From Kalmanozyma brasiliensis GHG001 (lineage: Eukaryota; Basidiomycota; Ustilaginomycetes; Ustilaginales), in the NCBI RefSeq assembly GCF_000497045.1, contig NW_015961954.1:186001-250000 (forward strand): DNA of 64,000 nucleotides. The letters run 5' to 3'. Positions 11,111-21,109 of the stretch are shown here, in pieces. Made by a program: the position numbers and the translations under genes. The notes under the pieces were generated by a model, which was not told where the DNA came from, ran no database searches, and saw only the letters and a program-made list of their open reading frames with translations. The number at the start of each line of letters is the position of its first letter. Within the stretch, counting starts at the first letter, position 1.

Positions 11111-11445
11111 GTCCCCCTTCGTGAGAGCTGCGCACAAGAACACTCGCCACCTGCTGTGACTTTTGCTCCGTCTCGCAACGGAGGTCGGTGAGATCGCACG
11201 AGGAAGCAGCGTTGATGAGGGTCTCGACACACGAGCAACATCTGTCAAGGATCTACTCGCGAAGTGGTCAACAGAGAAGCGCAAAGCAATGTGCGGAATG
11301 ACTTCCGCGTCTCTGATTCGAGCCTGCCTAGAGGACGTTGCGGTCGAGCTCGCACTCGAAGGACGCTGGTCCAGAGGATTCTTCGAGATGACGAGCTGCT
11401 CTCTCTTCGATGGCTTCTTCTCCTGCAGCTCGCTGCGTGCGGTTC

Positions 11446-11456
11446 GATATATAAGG
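11446..11456 (+). promoter_or_regulatory. TATA box of a possible transcript
   Basis: GATATATAAGG resembles the other TATA elements in this window (13707-13715, 21079-21087). About 140 nt downstream is a GTAAGT donor with a matching branch site and acceptor, which makes real transcription from here plausible. Confidence 0.4.
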
Positions 11457-11479
11457 TCGTCGCCATGCTCGAACGGATC

Positions 11480-12224
11480 AAGCTGCCTGCTCAGGCTCCT
11501 ATTCCTTAGCATCGCCATATCGTCAACGCCGTCGTCTTCGCTCGTTTCGCCACTCACTCTCCCTACACGTCGATGACTTGAACTCTGCCTTCAGTAAGTA
11601 CGAACCATGCGGTCAGACTGATCCTTGAATCGGCGGCACATACTGACGTATCATCTAACCTTATTTTGCATGGCTACTCCCCCGCACAGTCAGCACGTAC
11701 TTGGTTACCTGCACCCTCGCAACCACCACGACCGACAAATCCGGCTTCTTGATCTTCCAGCTCTCGCCCCAAGCAAGCTACCGCCCGGAACGACCTTGAG
11801 TCATGGCGGCTAAGACGGTTGCCGCGGCGAGGGGCTGGTCGACCAGCGCGGTCGGCTCCCGCCCACCCCACCGCGACAACCTTGTCAGCCGTCGTAGGCG
11901 GGAACAGTTAACCTTGCCGTCGTACTTTGGTGCCTCGAGGTACCAGGGCGGTGAGGTTACTCCAAAGCGTGAGGCAAAGCTTGCCCACGCCGAATATGAT
12001 TCATCCCATACGCCGGTAAGTTGGGCTTCGTTTCGCCAAAGTCGCCGTTTTCGTCACGCCCACCCTCTGCGCACGACGTACTTTCCCCTCACCGGCCCGC
12101 TGACATGGTGAATCTTGCTTCGGCATGCGTCACCCAGCGTGACCGAGAGCCGCTCTTAGGCCCCCTTGTCTCATGCTCATTGGACATGAGCGAGGCTCCC
12201 GGAGCCTTTCATCATTGCCGATAG
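11480..12224 (+). other. Possible spliced transcription unit, coding status uncertain
   Basis: Downstream of the TATA box at 11446 there are two intron-like segments. The first is 11594-11689, with donor GTAAGT, branch sites TACTGAC and TCTAAC, and acceptor CGCACAG. The second is 12016-12137, with donor GTAAGT, branch CTGAC and acceptor ACCCAG. With both removed, the ATG at 11803 opens a 99-residue frame ending at 12224. It is basic and Arg-rich at first, with no domain I recognise. Earlier ATGs at about 11464 and 11572 make only very short frames. It could equally be a non-coding RNA or a distal leader. The 5' boundary given is approximate. Confidence 0.25.
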
Positions 12225-13397
12225 CCGAGAACGCATCAGTGTCTTGGTGTCACCTCGTGACATCAGGTCGTGATGCAACGGCTTGGTATCACAGGCTCTC
12301 GCCTTTTCATTTCTTGGCGATGGTGTCGTTGCTGGTGTTCCCGATCCTTTTACATGCTCTCCCGTTCCTTGGTTCGATGTCCGGTATTCCCATGCCGGTC
12401 TTGCACGGTCGCTTGACCGGCTGCTCATGAAGTCGAGTGGAGTTGATTCGTTCCTGTGGTCAGTCGCATTGTTACGTTCATTTTCTTTGCTGTCTGTCCT
12501 TGACGACCGACGTCAGGCAATATGGTTGGGGGGCAACCTCAAAGTTTGCACTCGCCTACTGCTGACATTGCTCGCCAATGGCTGACCTCAGAAGCCGTCA
12601 CAATGCGATCCACGAAAGCGATCAGCACAACCATTGATACGGTTTCATATGATGCCCACTTTTCGCTTTTGTTGCCGTCGCTGCCCATTGTGGCAGAACC
12701 GCAAAACCTTGTCTTGCTTCATTTCCTCCTGTGCTCGGTTGTCCGGCACCATGGCACCATTTCGTGGTGCTTGTGTCAGTCGTTTGCCCACCTTTGACGC
12801 CTGTGGAGATATGTCACACCTCACCGGTGTGTCTTCTCTCATTGGAGGACGTTGGCGAAGGTGCACAGAGGGTCAGACGATGGCTATCGTTTACCCCACA
12901 TCACTCGAGCAAGGTCACCTTGCTTGAGTCGAGTCAGCGCAATGCGATATGATCTCCTCAGCACGGGTACTTCATTTGCCGCTTCTCTGAGCGTCGACTC
13001 TTGGCGCGCATCCCCGCGACCACTGACGGAGTTTGTACCTCATGATCGATGCTTAGTGGCGCTTGTGGCGCTCTGAAGCGGCTGGGTGGCGGGCTTGAGT
13101 TTGAACGACAAGCTTGTTACTCGTTCTTGCTCAAGCTTTCCAAACCAGGGTCACGTCGGGAATGCGTCGTCTCGCGCTTGACCGGCCTTCGGTCGTGATC
13201 ATCGCAGTGGTCCGATGTCATTGTTCCGTTTTGCCGGGCTGATGCGACTGAATCGTTCATTCCCCACGCCAGTCATCGGCGCTGAGATTACCCTTGCTCT
13301 GGGCTGACAAAGGCTGGCTGACTTTGCCGCCTGATGACGGCGTGTGGGGCAGACCCCACCGTCGTTCGGCGAGGGGGAAGACAAATTGCCGTATGGA

Positions 13398-13429
13398 CAC
13401 CGGGCATGTCCACCTCATCATGCCCGGTG
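13398..13429. repeat. Palindromic element with 11-bp arms
   Basis: CACCGGGCATG (13398-13408) and its exact complement CATGCCCGGTG (13419-13429) flank a 10-nt spacer. The symmetry extends outward with one bulged base (GGA/TCC). It sits about 280 bp upstream of the TATA box of the APSES/KilA-N gene, where a dimeric activator or repressor could bind; that role is inference. Confidence 0.7.
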
Positions 13430-13706
13430 GTCCGCATGACTCAGAACAGCCAGGTGCGCAGGTCGCTCGTCTCACGGCAACCTTTTGTCGCCCACCCTGG
13501 GATGCATCCATTGTGGAAGAGCGAGCGGCTGGCGCGTCTGCACTGTTGCATGGAAAAACGACGCTTAGCTACGGCAGCGCAAATGGACGCGGATTCGGTG
13601 CAATTTCGCCGCTCTTGGTTTCTTTTGGCGTCTTGGCAGCCGCGCCCTTCATGTTCCTGCGCAGCTCCGCCTCATCCTTGTCCTTCCGAACTCAGACGGG
13701 GTGGGA

Positions 13707-13715
13707 CATATAAGG
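13707..13715 (+). promoter_or_regulatory. TATA box of the APSES/KilA-N gene
   Basis: CATATAAGG lies 334 bp upstream of the start codon. From here to the ATG at 14043 there is no other ATG, and the sequence just downstream is C/T-rich. A transcript starting 30-60 bp downstream would therefore initiate translation at 14043. Confidence 0.55.
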
Positions 13716-14042
13716 CGCCCTCCTTCTTTGTTCCCCTCGCCCTTCGTCTTCCATCATTAGGCTCCCCCTCTTCGTATCGAGCTGACCCTCGACTTGTCCA
13801 CATTCTTTGACTTCCAGCAGAAGCACCACTCTCACCAACCATCCATCTTTATCAAGGACCTTCCAAAGGCGAAAGAGGCGCTTTATTCGTCACCTCGCTC
13901 ATTCTCTCCCAATTTCAAGAACGCCTCTTCACGCATCGCAGACAGCGACAAGGACCTCAAAGCAAACGGTCTCGAAGGTGTCGCCTACGCAGCACATCTA
14001 CTACTTAAGCTCAAGACCTCTTCGCCACCACCAGGAGACAAG

Positions 14043-15514
14043 ATGCCCGCCGGTCACCACTACGACAACGCCCTCCAGACCGATTCGAGCATGGTTAAGA
14101 AACGCGGCCTTCCCTACGCTCGCGACGACCAGATGCCTGCGCCGGCTTATCAGACGCAGTCCGCCGCGACGCTTCACGGTAGCAATGGGACCTTCTACAT
14201 CTCTGGTCCGCGCCCTGCTCGACTCTTCGCCACGCAGATCCACGAGTTTCGAAAGGGCAAGTACGCTACGACTGGCGGCGACCGCGGCTTCATGACGGTC
14301 TTCGAGTACGACGTTCGCGGCCACACCATGATGATCGACTGCGACACGTCTTTCATTCGCTTCACTTCCATCACGCAGGCGCTTGGAAAGAACAAAGGTA
14401 TGCATCACTGACTTACTGGTTCGCGCGTATTCCACCTTGCGCCCTCAGCTGACCCGACCTCCTCTTGCCTCTCGTTAACGCAACAGTCAACTTTGGTCGC
14501 CTCGTCCGCACCTGCCCCGCCCTCGACCCGCACATCACCAAGCTCAAGGGCGGATATCTCAGCATCCAGGGCACCTGGCTTCCCTACGACCTGGCCAAGG
14601 AGCTGTCCCGACGCATCGCTTGGGAGATCCGCGACCATCTCGTTCCTCTGTTTGGCTACGACTTCCCCGCTACCTGCCTGCGCCCGGACTCGGAAGGATT
14701 CGGCCAGCTGGCCATCGGCATGACGCAAAAGAGAGCACGCAAGCGCCACAACAATGGTGGACCTCATCAGACGTCGTGCTACGGTCCTAGCACGCCCATC
14801 GCGTGAGTACTTTGCCGGCTGGTATCGGAGTTTGATAGGCGCAGCAGCTGACACTTGCCCAATTTTGTCGTGCACAGTCTCGTCGGTGGTCAAGCGATCG
14901 AGCAGAGAAGCAGCGGCCATGAGGGCGGCATGTACGGTCTTTACGCACAATCCCAAGCATCGGCCACGATGCACTACAGCAAGGGATCCGACGAGCGCTC
15001 CAGTCCGTACGGCAACGGTCTCGTCTCTAACGCGCCGAGTGCGCCGATGTCATCGATGGTGTGGCAGACAAGCTCGCCAATGGGTCTTGGCGCTGGAGGG
15101 GCAGCCTCGTCGCTTCCTCCTCTCTACCCACCCAACTTCACTGCGATGGGCTCTCCAATCCTGTCATCGCCACCTTCATCCAACGCTTCATCGCTCTCAG
15201 CTCAGAGTGCCGCGGCCCACGGGCTGATGGTGCCGCCCACCGTGCCCTCGGCCACCTTCTCCAACGAACACGGACCCAACGGAAGCGGCAGCATCTTCGA
15301 GATGCACCCCGCGACGGCGCTGGCCGGCGCCAAAGAGGAGAGTATGACCGACTCTCGCGGATACTTTGCGGGTCAGAGCTACGAGACCAACGCGGGCGCC
15401 CAGCTCTCGGCGTGGACCGAGTCGACCCGGCCCTCGGCGGCCACTTCTTCGTCGCCCTCCCCTCCTCCCGCCTCGCACGCTTCCTCGTTCCAGTTCGGCT
15501 CCTGGCAGCAGTGA
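14043..15514 (+). CDS. APSES/KilA-N-type DNA-binding transcription factor
   Basis: Three exons (14043-14397, 14487-14802, 14878-15514) give 435 residues. Both introns (89 and 75 nt) have GTATGC/GTGAGT donors and CAACAG/GCACAG acceptors and restore the frame. The start is the first ATG after the TATA box; the frame is open further upstream but lacks an ATG. Residues about 50-215 form a KilA-N/APSES fold: a beta-rich part (TVFEYDVRGHTMMIDCDTSF), a helix region around FGRLVRTCPALDPHI, and YLSIQGTWLPYDLAKELSRR followed by HLVPLFGYDFP. This resembles Xbp1-like fungal regulators more than StuA or Mbp1. The remainder is Ser/Pro/Ala-rich and disordered. Targets are unknown; smut APSES proteins are known regulators of development, so a developmental role is only suggested. 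Confidence 0.85.
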
Positions 15515-16423
15515 CCGCGGCGTCCTTGTCGGCTTCAGCGAGTCTCTTGCTTCAATCTCAAAACCACTTCCCCGTACCTCTGCGTGTGATTGGCGTGCTC
15601 AAGAGGCTGAATCGGATGCTCGGTGTCTAGCACCGACGAGAAGAACCGCGCCATACTCATACTTATGCACATCGTTGGACAGACGAAGGCTCCTCGGTGG
15701 CACTTCTGTCGCTGATGCGCATGCTTCCAGGTCGCGACGAAGCTTGAAGCATGTGATTGAGGCGCAGAAGGATGAGCTTGTGATGAGGGAACTTTTTGCA
15801 AGGATCGACAGGAGCTTGTCACCGTCGGCTGTGGCCAGAGCCAGCGGTACCGCAGGCTGGAATGGTTGACGCGCCAAGTTCAACGTGCTGAACCCTGAAT
15901 TCGGACTGCGGTGACGGGCGTGTGTGTTGGTGTGACTGCCGACTGCGGTGTGCAGGCTGTATGTGACGCGTTTGAAAGGGACAGTTGGCCGCACTCGCTT
16001 GGTCTTCGCTAGGTGCTGTAGCTCGCTAACCGCCTTTTTTTCCGCCTTTTTGAATGCACCGCATCGAGACCGGAGCTTGAATCCGAGTAGTCTGCTCAGC
16101 CAAATCAAGGGTCTCGTCGATTCCTTTCGCGCTGTCATCCTGTCATCTTCACCACTCAGCTCGTTACCACCACCACCACTCACCACACCGCAGCAGACCC
16201 TTTCATCTGCTCGGACCATATCCTTCGCCTCGGTCACCGTACTCCGCTTCCAGCCTCACCCACGTTCGCAACATCGATCGACGGCCTCCACATCCAACAA
16301 AGCATGGACCAATAACCGCTTGGGCCAGCTGTCTCGCTTCAGCTCCCACTATCCGCCTTGACCTGCTAGCAGTCTCGCGAAGGCCAGCAAGAATTCGCAC
16401 AATCCGTGCTCTCGTTGCCAAGG
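15515..16423 (+). promoter_or_regulatory. Intergenic region and leader of the dolichol kinase gene
   Basis: This 0.9 kb holds the 3' flank of the APSES gene and the promoter of the next gene. The last 300 bp is C/T-rich. A three-codon upstream frame (ATG GAC CAA TAA, 16304-16315) would be read before the main start if the leader extends that far. A long frame on the opposite strand (15599-16237) has no recognisable domain. Confidence 0.45.
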
Positions 16424-19400
16424 ATGGAGCGCACGTGGTCGACCGACTCGGTCGCCTCTATACCGAAAAAGTCGCTCCCAGATCCGGCACGTCTTCGCAA
16501 AGCGGCTCGCCGACTCTCCAATCAAGCTTCCGCTCAGGGCGCGAGAGAATGGAAGAAGTCGCGCGCACATCAATCCAACGACAGCGCCGCCTCCAACGGA
16601 CATGCCAATGGCAACAGCAACAACATCTCCTACTCGGCTAGCAATGCCAAGGCTGGTCCATCCTCGCGACGGCCCCCTCAGGCTGTGGCGACGGCTTCCG
16701 AGACACATCCATCGCAAGCCTCCAACGTTCGACGACGCAACATCCTCGACTCTGCTTCCCTTTCCATCGCCTCCGGCTTCGGCAACCAACGTCACTCGTA
16801 TGGGGTCGACTCGAACGCTTCGTCTCCTTTGCCCGCTTCTTCTCGAGCATCCAGCATCTCCGCCTGGCCTGCCGCTTCCGACGGGTATTCTGGCTCTTCT
16901 ACGGACGGTCCCACTCGCAGGTATCGTTCCAACACCGCCACGTCCAGGGAAGCCTACTCTGCTGATCCTTCGGCGGATGGCGGCGGCGGCTACGCATCTA
17001 GCGACGACGACAATTCCTCCAGTACCGATTTTGAGCCATTCGACTGGGATGTTGGGCGCAAGCGAAGGAGCAAGGATCGTTCGCGTTCATTAGCGCCTGG
17101 CAGGTCAACGACACCATCCAATGGCCACACAGCAGCATCAGCGACAGCTGCAGCATGGCGCGCTGCCACCTCCACTCCACCGCCTCGACCGCCTTCAGCC
17201 TCAGGCAGCGAACGGCGCTCCACCTCTCGCTCCGCCAGATTCACTATTGGCGGCGCGACTCGATCGCCAAAGAAGCAAACCCAGCACCTTCCATCTGACT
17301 CGTCAGCCAACACGCATGTCTCTTCCCGATCAGCTTCCCGGCCCAACCGCGATTCCATCCTCACCCGCGCGATGGGCGTGGCAGGATCATTGGCCTCTTC
17401 GGGCGGCAAACCGAAAATCGCGACCGCTCCTGGTTCTGCGCTGCCATCGGGTAGTGTGGCCAAAGCAAGACGAGGCAGTCACGATAAGGGCGCTAGCAGC
17501 ACGGCACAGGCGCGAAGCAGTAGCACGCCGCGGGAGCCATCAAGCAAGGTCGGCGGAGATGCAGCGCGGTCTTCATCGGCCTCGAATGCTGCTGGTCCTG
17601 CCGACCCAAAGCTCGGACCAGCACCGTCGCGTGGAGGCATTCGTTCCAATTGGAGACGAATGCGCACCAATCCTTCTTTGGAGGCTTTGCTCGTGAGTCT
17701 AGCTTGCTGCATCGCCTGCTACGGCCTCAAGACACATGGAATGCGCGCAACGCAGAGCCACGCCTTCGAAGTCGGCTTCGTCACCGTCACCAGCACGCTT
17801 TACTTCTTCCTGCGTGATCCTGACGAGCAGGCCGCCATCTGGGCCACCGACCACCGCAATTACCGCGCCTGTCCAGAAGACGGCGCTCTCAACGCTCTCC
17901 TGCTTCCGCCGTTGCTCGCCTGTGCGACGCTCTTCTCGGCGATTCAGGACCAGGCCTTTGGTCGCAGCAGTGCGCGTGCTTCTGGCGAAGCCCTTCCAAA
18001 CCCTCCCTGGCTGATCGAAGGACCTCCTGTCATCCTCAGTCACGACAAGAGACTCGGAGGCGGCATGACGACGCTGGTGGTGTCTCGCTACTCGCTTGTG
18101 AGCACGATGTGCATGACGTCGACCGTCTTGCTTTGCCACCTTCTCGCGACCAAGTGGATTCGTCGGCCCCACCAGTTTCCGAAGAGCAATTGGATCAAGC
18201 TGCGAAGCTTCATCGTCTTTTCCTCGATGGTCGCCGTCGTGCTCGAGCTCATCAAGGATGCAGCCGCGTTCTACGGTTTTCCTCTGTGGTCCAATCTGGC
18301 ACGCTGGGAGGTCATCACCGCTGCGCTCATCTATCAGGCCAACCTTTACACCGTCTCTCGACTCGCTCGCAAGAGCTTCACGCTGGGAGAACTCGGCATC
18401 GTTGCTGGAGTCGGAATCACACTGACGATGGAGACCCTCCATCTCTTCGTTGCCAAGCTGCTGCCTGTCACGACGCCGTATGTCAAGACCTTCCGGCGCC
18501 CTACGCCATTGCTGATCTTTCAGCTCGCACTGATCGTCGGCACTTTCATGATCGGGTTCATGCTGTCACCTCTCCTCTACCTTTCGAGGAATCTGGCACA
18601 GAAGCCGACACACCGTCTGCGCTGGCCCGACAAGCGGGATCTGCACCGACGTCTGCTCGCTGCGTTCTTCTATCTCTTCGCCACTCTCTACGTCGTCGGT
18701 GTGCTGGGCATGTGGGTGCGCTGGCTGCTAGTGCGCCGCGACCCGTGGCTCTGGGCGGTCTCGTTCATGCTGCAGGGCACCAAGCCCTGGTCGCGCCCAG
18801 TGCTGGTTGGCTACTGGGTAGTGCTCATCTCGGTCTCGATCTCGTGCTGGCAAGCAGTCGTGGCCAACGCCAAACGCTTCCGCGGTCTCGGCAACTCATA
18901 CCATCGTACGATGCTAGGGTCCAAGATGCCCATCGGCGCTGCTGCAGCCAACAGCTCAGCAGCTCAGCTGAAAATGCAACAGCAGCAACAGCAACAGATC
19001 AACAGCGCCGCTCCGTCCGACGTGGTCCTCTCGGTCTCGCCCAACTCACACGCACCAGGCGGCGTCGCAGCTACACCTGTTGTCGTCGATCCTGCTTCAG
19101 CGGAGGCGAACGGCGGGTCAGATGCAGACCACGTCAATGGAAGCGCAGTCACCGGAAGCGAGAGCAACACGAACGCAAAGCGAGCCAGCGGGGTGCAGTT
19201 GAAGCTCTCAACTTTCGGAGGTACCGCTTCTCTGCTCGCGAAGGAGCACAACACGGCTGCCGTCAAAAAGGCATCGCACCTGTCGCTCAACGCTAGACGC
19301 AAGTTCTTCCACGCCCTGGCAGTCATGCTGTTCATTCCCGGCATCGCTCTCGACCCGGCCTTGACGCACCTAGCATTCTCGCTCGCCTTCTCGATCTTCG

Positions 19401-19879
19401 TCTTCGCCGAGTACATTCGATACTACGCGCTGTACCCGTTCGGAGCTGCGTTGCACGTCTTCATGTCCGAGTTCCTGGACCATAAGGACTCGGGACCGGT
19501 GATCCTGTCGCACTTCTACCTGCTCACCGGCTGTGCGGGTCCCCTCTGGCTCGAAGATCACTCGCGCATCCTGCAGCAAACAGGTGTGCTGGTCTTGGGA
19601 GTGGGCGATTCGCTCGCCTCCATCGTCGGGCGCAGATACGGCCGCACCTACTGGCCCGGTGGATCGAGCAAGACAGTCGAAGGAACCGTCGCATTCGTCA
19701 CGAGCATCATGGCGTCCGCTTGGCTGCTAAGGTTGGTCGGCTGGTGCGAGCAGTTTAGCTCGATCAAGTACTTTACGGTTGTTGCGTCGTTGGGGTTGTT
19801 AGAGGGTGTCTCGGATCAGCATGATAACCTGGTGCTGCCAATCTTTGGGTATGTCGTGGCGAGTTTGGTTGGGTTGTAG
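16424..19879 (+). CDS. SEC59: Dolichol kinase (Sec59-like) with long N-terminal extension
   Basis: A single exon of 1151 residues from the ATG at 16424. The frame is open upstream only through a GTG. By family, the enzyme phosphorylates dolichol with CTP at the ER membrane, supplying the carrier for N-glycans, O-mannose and GPI anchors. The conserved C-terminal part (about 950-1151) includes NARRKFFHALAVMLF, the CTP-binding loop GVGDSLASIVGRRYGR (near 1061) and SSKTVEGT. Many hydrophobic segments lie between 420 and 810. Two features are unusual. A Ser-rich disordered N-terminus of about 420 residues roughly doubles the length relative to yeast Sec59. A low-complexity loop of about 120 residues (820-940, with a glutamine run) interrupts the membrane region just before the kinase core. 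Confidence 0.92.
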   Translation: MERTWSTDSVASIPKKSLPDPARLRKAARRLSNQASAQGAREWKKSRAHQSNDSAASNGHANGNSNNISYSASNAKAGPSSRRPPQAVATASETHPSQASNVRRRNILDSASLSIASGFGNQRHSYGVDSNASSPLPASSRASSISAWPAASDGYSGSSTDGPTRRYRSNTATSREAYSADPSADGGGGYASSDDDNSSSTDFEPFDWDVGRKRRSKDRSRSLAPGRSTTPSNGHTAASATAAAWRAATSTPPPRPPSASGSERRSTSRSARFTIGGATRSPKKQTQHLPSDSSANTHVSSRSASRPNRDSILTRAMGVAGSLASSGGKPKIATAPGSALPSGSVAKARRGSHDKGASSTAQARSSSTPREPSSKVGGDAARSSSASNAAGPADPKLGPAPSRGGIRSNWRRMRTNPSLEALLVSLACCIACYGLKTHGMRATQSHAFEVGFVTVTSTLYFFLRDPDEQAAIWATDHRNYRACPEDGALNALLLPPLLACATLFSAIQDQAFGRSSARASGEALPNPPWLIEGPPVILSHDKRLGGGMTTLVVSRYSLVSTMCMTSTVLLCHLLATKWIRRPHQFPKSNWIKLRSFIVFSSMVAVVLELIKDAAAFYGFPLWSNLARWEVITAALIYQANLYTVSRLARKSFTLGELGIVAGVGITLTMETLHLFVAKLLPVTTPYVKTFRRPTPLLIFQLALIVGTFMIGFMLSPLLYLSRNLAQKPTHRLRWPDKRDLHRRLLAAFFYLFATLYVVGVLGMWVRWLLVRRDPWLWAVSFMLQGTKPWSRPVLVGYWVVLISVSISCWQAVVANAKRFRGLGNSYHRTMLGSKMPIGAAAANSSAAQLKMQQQQQQQINSAAPSDVVLSVSPNSHAPGGVAATPVVVDPASAEANGGSDADHVNGSAVTGSESNTNAKRASGVQLKLSTFGGTASLLAKEHNTAAVKKASHLSLNARRKFFHALAVMLFIPGIALDPALTHLAFSLAFSIFVFAEYIRYYALYPFGAALHVFMSEFLDHKDSGPVILSHFYLLTGCAGPLWLEDHSRILQQTGVLVLGVGDSLASIVGRRYGRTYWPGGSSKTVEGTVAFVTSIMASAWLLRLVGWCEQFSSIKYFTVVASLGLLEGVSDQHDNLVLPIFGYVVASLVGL

Positions 19880-19888
19880 GAGCGGGAC

Positions 19889-20337
19889 GTGTCAAGACCC
19901 TCATCAAGTTTAGCTTCGTGTGAGAAGCTCGGCATTGTGGTCGGATGCAACGGAATGTGTCAAGATCCTCATCATCGCTGTGGGCGAGAGTGTGAAATGC
20001 GGTGCGACGCAGTGTGGATTCGTGTCAGGAGGCTCATCAATGACAACAAGCTCATGCCGCGTGTCTAGGCGTCCTTGCGTCTTTGGGCTTGTACGAGCAA
20101 GAAGGGCAACAAGCTCGAGCTGTCACGAGCCTCATCAGCTCCTTGACTCCTGAGCAGGAGCGTGGAGCGTGGTCGGAGCGTGTCAAGGGCCTCATCAAGC
20201 ACGGCTCCCCGCGCATCTTGGCGTGTACGAGCATGGTTCGGAAGGGATAAGCTCGGGGCTGTCAAGACGCTCATCAACTCCTGTAATCTGCATGTGTGGA
20301 TGCAGACGCAGCTGGAAGTGTCACACACCTCATCAAC
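19889..20337 (+). repeat. Degenerate repeat cluster, seven GTGTCAAG..CTCATCA units
   Basis: The core GTGTCAAG-NCC-CTCATCA(A) recurs at 19889, 19957, 20022, 20120 (CTGTCACG), 20180, 20259 and 20318, spaced 59-98 bp. Flanks are partly shared too: GTGGTCGGA precedes copies 2 and 5, and AAGCTCG recurs between units. The cluster starts 10 bp after the dolichol kinase stop codon, so it may lie in that gene's 3' UTR. Spacings are not multiples of three and no frame is conserved. Confidence 0.7.
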
Positions 20338-21078
20338 TCCTTTAAGCTCTGGAATGCCAAGGCTCGTGCAAAAGTCAAACCTAAAACTGGAGTGATTTGT
20401 AGCGACGGGGTTGTTTGTGTGCGAGCGCGAGCGGCGCTGCTCAATAGTACATTGTCGAATTGCCGCACAAAGGGATGGCAGGGTTTCGAGCTCGGTCACG
20501 GTGTGCAGCGGGTTCCGCTCGATCATTGCTGCACGACGGCCGATGGCAGTCCGCATTCGGGACATGTACAGGCTTGCATCCGCTGCAGGGTGGAAGCTCG
20601 CACTACTTGACTCGAGCCGACGGGCTGCCTGCGAGCCGAGTTCCGCTGCGGAACGGATGCACGGCCTCGATTGTGTAGTTAAACACGTCACAAAGCGACG
20701 GTGGACAAAGAGGCTGTCCGCTCCACAACGGAGCTCTTTCTTGGCATGCATCGAGTCGACAAGGATAAGGTTTGACATCACAGAGCTAGTCGCTTCCCTC
20801 CGCTCGCTCTTTGTGATCTCGTCAGGTCTGTGTTCGAGACGGTGTACTGGCCGTCAGGCTACGGAGCTAGCAGGCGTGTGATTGTTCCGCAGCAAACGAC
20901 GTTGGAGGATAAGGTTTGGCATTACAACCGTTCGCTGTACGATCCCGCTCGCCCTTTGCGATCGGTTCAAACTTGTATTGGATGGAGTACAAAGTGCGGG
21001 ATCATAGTGCGGAATCGCTCGAGCTCGAGCTGCGGACTCTTTTAGAGGTCGCACAGCGGAAGGCAGACGATCTTGCGA

Positions 21079-21087
21079 GATATAAGA
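21079..21087 (+). promoter_or_regulatory. TATA box of the SUMO-like gene
   Basis: GATATAAGA is followed by C/T-rich DNA typical of a transcription start. No ATG occurs between 20985 and the start codon at 21822, which fits a transcript starting shortly after this element. Confidence 0.5.
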
Positions 21088-21109
21088 ACTTCAATCCTCC
21101 TTTGTTCTC

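Larger units (their letters stand above)
9972..14042. other. 4 kb gene-poor gap
   Basis: No protein family is recognisable here on either strand. The gap holds an 11-bp-stem hairpin (10642-10666), degenerate repeats of about 105 bp (10749-11110), a TATA box followed by two intron-like segments (11446-12224), a larger palindrome (13398-13429), and the TATA box and ATG-free leader of the next gene (13707-14042). The remaining bases show only short frames. Each item is listed separately. Confidence 0.5.

Noticed and set aside
13794..14042. Upstream extension of the APSES frame
   Set aside because: The open frame begins at TTG and has no ATG. The first ATG (14043) is in good context and follows the TATA box.
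15599..16237. Minus-strand frame of about 210 codons between the APSES and dolichol kinase genes
   Set aside because: The first start is not ATG, no domain is visible, and it lies antisense to the C/T-rich leader of the next gene.
20467..20475. ACAAAGGGA, identical to the Ustilago pheromone response element bound by Prf1
   Set aside because: A single 9-mer is expected about once in every two windows of this size when both strands are counted. It is 1.35 kb from the nearest start codon and outside any clear promoter.
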